A stretch of 11,624 bases of DNA. Origin: Falciphora oryzae (Eukaryota; Ascomycota; Sordariomycetes; Magnaporthales; Magnaporthaceae). Positions 6,223-11,624 of the stretch are shown one piece after another (within the stretch, counting starts at the first letter, position 1; each line of letters opens with the position of its first letter). The stretch lies in assembly GCA_000733355.1 (NCBI GenBank), contig JNVV01000071.1, positions 95,087 to 106,710 on the forward strand, read 5' to 3'. The notes under the pieces are model-generated. The model was not told the DNA's origin and did not search any database. It worked only from the letters and a program-made list of their open reading frames with translations. Made by a program: the position numbers and the translations under genes.

Positions 6223-9200
6223 CTAGAGCACACCTTGAACCCTGAATTGATGTTGATTTACCAGCCTAGCGCTGCGGTAATGACCCCCCCAGAAAATGGC
6301 TATCCACAATCTCGGGGCGGCGGTTATCTCGTGCCGGAAGAAAAAGACTAGCCACAATTCCGGAGCGACGAAAATGGCTACCCACGGTTCCGGCGACGGC
6401 GCACCCAGCGTTGTGGTTATCGTCTGCCGGAAGAAAATGGCCATCCACACTTCCGGGTGGGCCGGCACTCTGGTCATCAGCTGCTGGAAGAAAATATCTA
6501 TCCACGATTCCTGCGCCAGGGCGCCCAGAATGTCCAACCCGTCCGACCTCGGCACCTGCAGCAGCTGCCTCGCCTCGCTGCGGTGTTCAGCGCCACTCTC
6601 CCTATCCCCGTCGCGCTCACATATCTCGGCTCGCAGCTCGAGCAGCCACGCCTTGTGAAGCCTGTCGTCGTTTCGGTCAAACACCTCCCGTTTCCAGGCG
6701 TCATCAACGATCTTGCGCGCTTGGCCGAGCTGACCGCGATCCATGGCATCGCGGGCCCGCGCGAGGGCCGAGATCAGCTCCTCCCTGAGCCCGAAACCGC
6801 TGATCGCATGCGTGGGGATATCCCTCCACGTCTTATGGCTGGCGTATGACGTACCGCCAGTTATGGCGGCGCTGGCTCTCAAGACGTCCTGGCGCAGCTT
6901 CCACACTTCGTCCGACGTCATTATCCCGGCGTTGGGGCCGGCGAAATCCGCTACCAGCTCTTGACAGCGATCCCAATAGCGAACAGTGGCTGGTGTCGTC
7001 TTTGCCCATATCTCCTGGCGAACTGGTTGCATCTGCTTTAACCGCTGGTGTAGCGCCCCGCCAAGTGCGGCGAACGGCTTGTTCTCCTCCGACATCGGCG
7101 ACCCGACGAACGATTTCCGGATTCCGGCCAAGGCAACACCGTACATGCGGAGCATGAACAGGATCTGCTTCTCCTCGGCGTTGGCTCCCGCCGAGTCGGA
7201 AAGGCGCTTCTCTTGACACAGGATGAAAGCCAGGGCAATTTCCTGAGCAATATGGGCTAGCTGGAACCGGGAAGCCTCGGAGCCCACCCCGCGGTGCAGA
7301 GTCAGCACCACGGGAATGGCCATCAGAGTTTCCAGTGTGATGTTGGGCATGTCCTTCGCCATGTCACTGTGCATGGCGGCGGCCGATACAAAGTTCATAA
7401 ACTCAAACCCGAGCTCCTCGCGGACGCCTTGCCATTCGGGCTCAAAGTACCGGTGCTCGATCGGCCAGGTTCTGGCGCGATAGGTGTAATAGAAGACGAG
7501 AGCTTGCTTGATGTGCACTGTCTTAATGCCTGGACCGTCAAAGTGGTAGAGGGGGGAGGTGCGTAACAGCAGGGGCAGGAGAGGGTGGATGCAATAATAG
7601 TTGGTCTTGGAATGGCCTCGCGGCTCCCGAGGGTCCACCGAGAGGAAATGCGCGGCTTCAAGAGGATCGACGATACGAGCGCACGCCGCGTCGTAGTGGC
7701 CGGACAAGGGTAACTGCTTGACGAAATCGGCGTAGTCCGGGCCATACTTTCCCAGGAAGTCACTCATTTCAGCACCTTTTCTGGTTGACACCTGAGGGTC
7801 GTTGAGCATCTTGGTGAATAACTCTTTGAGTTCAGGGGAGTTTATAAATGAGTCGGGGTTGTTGAAGAGCTCGGCCGCTGCTGACTTCAGCCCGGGAGGC
7901 AGTCTCCGTGAATCAGGCGTCTCCGATCCGTCTTGTTTCATGAGCGCCCTCCACATGGCAATTTGGTCCTCAAGCGTCGAATCACCTGCGAGATCCTTGG
8001 CGACGTGGTCGGAATATGCCGAAACAAAGAGGGGCAGGTCGCTTCGGGGCAGCAGCGCCCAAAAGGGGGCAAGCACCTCGACGGGGACAGCGCACTTGCC
8101 CGCCGGCGGGGTAGCGAGGCTTTGGACAATGCCGAGGAGCTCCGCCACGCAAGGAAGGTCTTCGGTTTGTCCCATCGACATTAGGTGTCGCTGGGCAGCT
8201 TGGCCCTCCATCAACGGCTCGCCGAGGATCAAGAAGATGAGAAACTCTTTTATCGTATTGGCCCTGCTGTGGAGGAACGCGGCGACAACGATAAGGAAGG
8301 CCGCCGGGTTCCCCTCCAAAAGTAATGCAATCTGCTCGAAGCAGTGGAGGTCATCGGAGGATTCGCCCACGGATTTGGCAGCTTGCCCTGTCATGTCCCG
8401 CATCGCTTTTTCCATGCATGTCCAGAGCAGTTGTAGACTGCCGAGCTTGCTGAGCCCCCCGAGAGCTTCACACCTCGGTTCGAAATACCCGCTGAGATTG
8501 TCCCATACCTTGACGGATCTTGTGGCGAAGATGACCTTTGTGCTGCAGCCATCCAACTTGTTCAAGATCTGGGCGACGAAACGGATACAGGACCGCTCCG
8601 CTGACGCTGGCAGATTGTCAAGCATGACGATGCACCGATTCTGCCGCAGGTATCTAACAACTGCATCCGAACCTTGGTACTCTGCAGTCAGAAGAAAGAG
8701 GTTGTGGGCGCCTCGCCAGTAACCCTCCACGCTCCACCTGGGCGTAGCAGCGCGGCAGTCGTGGAGATACACGCCAGTGGCCAGGCCAGTCTCCTGCCAC
8801 CAGGAGCTGAGATGACGAAGAAGAGCTGTCTTTCCGACACCAGGGCGCCCGCAGAGCCACAGCCATTTTTCCGAAGCGAGTAGACGTGTCTCGATTGTGA
8901 GAATATTGCCCTCGCGGCCAACGACGTCGTTGAACGGCGGCCGACGGGCAAACTGCAAACTCCTTCCGATGAAGCGGTATGCGTCGCTGTCCCGAGGGAA
9001 GGCATGGGTGTAGCAAACGGGGATCATGTAGTCGTAGACGGAGACGCTTGTCGCGTAGCGGGAGCTGCGAGCCGGTTTGAGACGGAGAGCCTGGCGCGCC
9101 CAGGCGGCGGCAGCGTCCAAAGCAAGCCCCTTGGTGAGGATGGCATCGTAGAAGATGGACATGAAGATTTCCACGGCGCGAGACACGACGTCCAATGTCA

Positions 9201-10067
9201 TGGCGACGCATTCCTCCACGCCCGCCTTGAGGATGCCGAGCGCAATGCTGTGATCGGCGTCCCGATAGTGGGCCGAGCGACAGGCGTTGAGAACGACGCG
9301 GCGGGCTCGGTGAAGGGCCAACACAGAAGCCAGATCAGACGTCGAGACCCCCCGCCTTTTCAGTCTGTACTTGCCAGCTTTGTCTGTCGTGATGTCGACA
9401 AAAGCGAGGCCTTGCCTGAAATGTGCGTTAGCTTTGGCCTCGGCCAAGGTCTAAAATCATATGTGGGTAGGTACCTGTCGTCATCCATTTTGAGTCCATG
9501 CAGGTCAAAGTGGACAATGTCGTAAAAGCCCACACCCTTTGTCTCTAGTTCTCGATTGAACTCCTCCCAAGTTGGCGGCCGAACAATCTTCAAGTATGTC
9601 GGCGACGTGAGCTGGTCCGAGTGCCTGCGGATCTTGTCGTGGAGAATCTTGGACACGATGCGATGCGGGATATCCTTTCCCTCTTGGGGCCTAGCGGCTA
9701 CGACGAGGATGTTGAATGATGGAGAGTCTGTTTCGGGCCGTTTCCCGTCGGTGGTGGCAGCGGTTGGCGTCCTCACGGGCTTCGGGGCGTGACGGCTGAC
9801 GAAAACGCCGCCTTTGAACGGCTCGTCCCAGAGCTCAGCATCCTCCAGGAGCTCCCACACCACGGGCGCAAAGCCGCACGGCTGCTCTTGGACGGAGAGG
9901 AGCAGCGCTTCTTTGCGTTCTTCTGGTACCACTATCGAGGCCCATTCGATGGAGTTGACAAGTGCCCTGCCCACGTCTTTGAGCGAGTGTTTGACCCTGT
10001 CGGTGTGCTTGGTTTCGAGAGGGCACAGCACCGCGAAGTCCTCCAGATACCAGTGCATCTCATCCAT
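6223..10067 (-). CDS. CHAT protease - STAND (NLR-like) ATPase with C-terminal W-FF repeats
   Basis: Two exons joined across an intron at 9474-9416; counting from ATG 10067 the protein has about 1261 residues. Residues 110-330 form a CHAT domain, a caspase-like cysteine protease: VHFDLHG supplies the catalytic His (about 190) and VVLNACRSA the Cys (about 243). A P-loop ATPase follows: GRPGVGKTALL (Lys about 393), Walker B CIVMLD (Asp about 464) and a sensor-like FATRS (Arg about 497). A helical arm contains IHPLLPLLLR. TPR-like helices lie at about 1070-1140, and five W-FF repeats end the protein. The order protease, STAND switch, sensor matches NLR-like proteins that oligomerise on ligand binding and activate the effector. 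It is transcribed away from the gasdermin-like gene. An open segment with its own ATG (10226) precedes this start in the same frame but is separated by a TGA, so the allele may be truncated or inactive. Confidence 0.85.
6290..6512 (-). repeat. Five in-frame W-x-x-[IVF]-F repeats at the NLR C-terminus
   Basis: Five DNA repeats with core TGGATAGCCATTTTCTTCC (minus strand) have their Trp codons at 6504-6502, 6447-6445, 6384-6382, 6354-6352 and 6306-6304. They encode SWIDIFF, VWMAIFF, PWVAIFV, LWLVFFF and LWIAIFW, usually preceded by P-E and often followed by R-[QH]-x-x-I-T. Spacings are 19, 21, 10 and 16 codons, all multiples of three, so expansion and loss have respected the frame. I recognise no named repeat family. 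Confidence 0.75.
9416..9474 (-). other. Spliceosomal intron, 59 nt, in the CHAT domain
   Basis: The minus-strand donor GTACCT at 9474 and acceptor ATTTCAG ending at 9416 bracket 59 nt, with a branch-site consensus GCTAAC at 9432-9427. Splicing joins an AG left from exon 1 to G of exon 2, making an Arg codon and putting the catalytic-His half of the CHAT domain in frame with the catalytic-Cys half. Unspliced reading would stop exon 1 at about 9360, inside the domain. Confidence 0.9.
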
Positions 10068-10226
10068 CAGCTCCAACGGGGTCGAGGGAATCTCAAATCA
10101 CTGCTGTCGGGACCCGTGTTTCGCAGTGTGGTTCGTGACTGAGAAGATGCGGTTGCGAGGCTTGCCATCTGCTGCTGACGGACCGGCCTCCTCCCGGCCA
10201 AGTTCCACGATGGAGACGACAGGCAT
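10068..10226 (-). pseudogene. Probable original N-terminus of the CHAT-NLR, cut off by an in-frame TGA
   Basis: ATG at 10226 in a good context (GCCATGCC) opens 42 codons (MPVVSIVELG...) in exactly the frame of the CHAT-NLR, then TGA at 10100-10098, then open again (FEIPSTPLELMDEM...) into the main frame. The region after the TGA already reads like the start of the conserved WYLEDF segment, so conserved sequence seems to lie upstream of ATG 10067. No GT-AG intron I can see removes the TGA with a normal acceptor; only a weak GAG acceptor would. It is a nonsense mutation, a sequencing error, or 5' UTR before a downstream start. Confidence 0.5.
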
Positions 10227-10706
10227 GGCGATCCGGCGGAACTGCGCTCGCCGATCATGTGCTCAAAGAAAACGCTGTCGGGAGCTGAACGGTCTGAGAC
10301 ACCGAGCCGAACGGTCTGTCAGGACGGAACTTCTGTTGAACTTCAAATTGGGGGGGGTTCAATCTTGTTGTTGTCTGTGTTCTGGAAGCGAGAGTTCCCG
10401 AGAGGCGCCCCCGAGCCCTGAACTCTGGTGGCCCAGAGCGGCTGGGTGGGAGCCGGGGTTCCAGGTTCCCCTCAGCTCCCAGACCGCTGCGCCATCCGCG
10501 CGAGCCACCGAAAGCGCTCGCACGGGGAGCCAGATTCAACCTTCACTTTTTTCAGCTGCGGTGTCCTAACCAGAGTTGGAACGGCGCCGACCTGCTTTTG
10601 GCGCTGAGCCACACGGAATAACCCGCTATGACCTGAGCCTTTTCCTGCACTCCGACCAACGCCACTTGAACACACAAGTATCCCCCGAACAGCAGTGACA
10701 CACAAG
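10227..10706. promoter_or_regulatory. Divergent promoter region shared by CHAT-NLR and gasdermin-like gene
   Basis: The 480 bp between the two start regions must carry both promoters if the pair is divergently expressed. It contains a direct repeat GAACGGTCTG at 10287-10296 and 10309-10318 (22-bp period), a G run at 10351-10357, and on the minus strand a perfect A-box-like TGGCGCAGCGG (10494-10484). There is no clear TATA box. Apparent ORFs here have no coding character. Which of these elements, if any, controls expression is unknown. Confidence 0.45.
10287..10318 (+). promoter_or_regulatory. Direct repeat GAACGGTCTG x2, about two helical turns apart
   Basis: Two exact 10-bp copies start 22 bp apart in the divergent promoter, so they would lie on the same face of the DNA, as paired protein-binding sites often do. 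No factor is known to me for this motif. Confidence 0.3.
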
Positions 10707-11615
10707 ATGGGAGATCCGCCGCCGTATTACATCCTCGATCCGCGACGTCTGCTTTCCGCGTCCGCAACGGCAGACTGGCTCGGCCGCATCATCATCGACT
10801 TCCGGGATCCCCTCGCCGATTTCACCCCGGACAAACCCCAGCGTTTCACGGATGGCCTGGTCGTCGAGATGGGCGCCAAAGACGTCCAGGCCCAAATTTC
10901 CCGCAGTCAGAATGCCTCCGTGAGCAGCGCTTTGACAGAGATCGTGTCGGTAGCAAACGGAGGCGGCCGGTTGGCAGGATTCAACTTCCAGACGGGGAAC
11001 ATGAGGATTGTGCGTCTAAGCAAGCATCGCGACGTCTTCCAGACCATGCGCGAGGATGCTGAGGTCCGAGAGTACCTCTCCCGCGCCTTGCGACCCGGCG
11101 GCCCCGTCGCCTACATGGTTGTCGGCCTGCTCGTGTGGACCGACGCCTCGCTTTCCGTCAAACAGGAACGTTCGCGCCAGCATGGAGTTGAAGTCCAGGT
11201 CCCCGCGCTGGCCGTCGGATGCGCCACGGCCGGAATACCACTACCCTTGGAGATCGGCGATCCCGCCACCGCCGCGTCGTCGAGCAACACCAGGCAGACG
11301 CACCTTGCCATGTCCGTTCCCGGCAGCTACATCTTTGCCGTCGAATACAAAGCCATCCGTCGCAGGGCGTACGCCATTTGGCCCAACTCCAAAGCCGACT
11401 GGGATGGAAGGGGCCCTCGGGGAGGAGGTGACCAGAGTTTCAACACACACGAGGATCTTGCTGGGACCGAAGGGGACATGGATGGGGAAAGCCAGCAAAA
11501 TGATTTGGTGCTGGACATGGACGGCGACAGCTGCGTCTGGTATGATACAGTCAACGGTCTGGACGTGGAGGAGCTTGAGCTGCAGAGCATGATTCTTGCT
11601 GTTGAGAAGTCGTAG
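10707..11615 (+). CDS. Gasdermin-like pore-forming protein (fungal RCD-1/HET-Q1 type)
   Basis: Single exon, 302 residues from ATG 10707 (context CACAAGATGG); upstream in-frame codons have no ATG. Gasdermins insert an N-terminal beta-rich domain into membranes and form pores that kill the cell. Signs here: short beta-strand and helix pattern in residues 7-110, then a segment PVAYMVVGLLVWTDASLSV at about 133-151 followed by GSYIFAVEYKAIRRR at 206-220. Spacing and pattern correspond to the conserved late strands of gasdermin N-domains (a VVT-type strand, then a FRV-type strand). Residues 225-302 form a Gly/Asp/Glu-rich, mostly acidic tail. In fungal gasdermins a short C-terminal piece is removed by a protease to activate the protein. 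The divergent CHAT protease gene fits that role. Assignment rests on pattern and context, not on a search. No signal peptide or transmembrane helix is evident. Confidence 0.65.
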   Translation: MGDPPPYYILDPRRLLSASATADWLGRIIIDFRDPLADFTPDKPQRFTDGLVVEMGAKDVQAQISRSQNASVSSALTEIVSVANGGGRLAGFNFQTGNMRIVRLSKHRDVFQTMREDAEVREYLSRALRPGGPVAYMVVGLLVWTDASLSVKQERSRQHGVEVQVPALAVGCATAGIPLPLEIGDPATAASSSNTRQTHLAMSVPGSYIFAVEYKAIRRRAYAIWPNSKADWDGRGPRGGGDQSFNTHEDLAGTEGDMDGESQQNDLVLDMDGDSCVWYDTVNGLDVEELELQSMILAVEKS

Positions 11616-11624
11616 GCGATGTGC

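Noticed and set aside
7802..8722. A + strand ORF of 306 codons
   Set aside because: Antisense to the ATPase and helical part of the CHAT-NLR, where P-loop and other motifs support the minus frame; no recognisable domain on the + strand.
9360..9447. Frameshift between the two CHAT-NLR reading frames
   Set aside because: Donor, branch site and acceptor give a 59-nt intron that restores the CHAT domain exactly, so no frameshift is needed.
10440..10500. A tRNA gene on the minus strand
   Set aside because: An A box is present, but the would-be T arm is too close and does not pair properly; no acceptor stem or anticodon arm can be drawn.
9814..10569. A + strand ORF of 251 codons spanning the NLR start and the divergent promoter
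   Set aside because: Serine/arginine-rich shadow; opposite the CHAT N-terminal exon and without any domain.
1..11624. CRISPR array, rRNA, bacterial operon or prophage
   Set aside because: No regular repeat-spacer pattern, rRNA-like sequence or ribosome binding sites; intron and domain content are fungal.

Overview
The window looks like a GC-rich accessory region of a filamentous ascomycete (Pezizomycotina-like). Evidence: a 59-nt spliceosomal intron with a textbook GCTAAC branch site, a long STAND/NLR-like protein of fungal type, an LTR-retrotransposon graveyard, and no bacterial operon structure or ribosome binding sites. The species cannot be told from the sequence.

Layout. Positions 1-2000 hold no gene I can support. 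They contain remains of one LTR family: a solo LTR with a perfect 5-bp target duplication (469-972), a truncated and interrupted copy (1036-1427), and an inverted copy (1428-1983). A stand-alone RNase H-like gene follows on the + strand (2174-3085). Positions 3086-5240 are debris: an old relative of the LTR (about 3619-3983), a frame-broken glutamine-rich coding relic (4322-4980), and a short Myb/SANT-like fragment (about 5143-5239). On the minus strand at 5129-5837 I find an uncharacterised, spliced, helical protein whose second exon has no ATG and so is easily missed.

The main interest is the right half. A minus-strand gene (6223 to 10067 or 10226) encodes an NLR-like protein of about 1261 residues: an N-terminal CHAT (caspase-like) protease domain, a central P-loop STAND ATPase, and a C-terminal helical/TPR-like region ending in five copies of an unusual W-x-x-[IVF]-F motif. 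About 0.5 kb away and divergently transcribed lies an intact 302-residue gene (10707-11615) that I read as a fungal gasdermin-like pore-forming protein with an acidic, probably removable C-terminal tail.

How they would work together (inference): the NLR-like protein senses a signal, its CHAT protease becomes active, and it cleaves the gasdermin-like neighbour, which permeabilises membranes in regulated cell death. Gasdermin genes beside S8 or CHAT protease genes are a known fungal theme. What is specific here is the architecture, the C-terminal repeat, and an in-frame TGA near the NLR N-terminus suggesting the sensor allele may be broken or use a downstream start.
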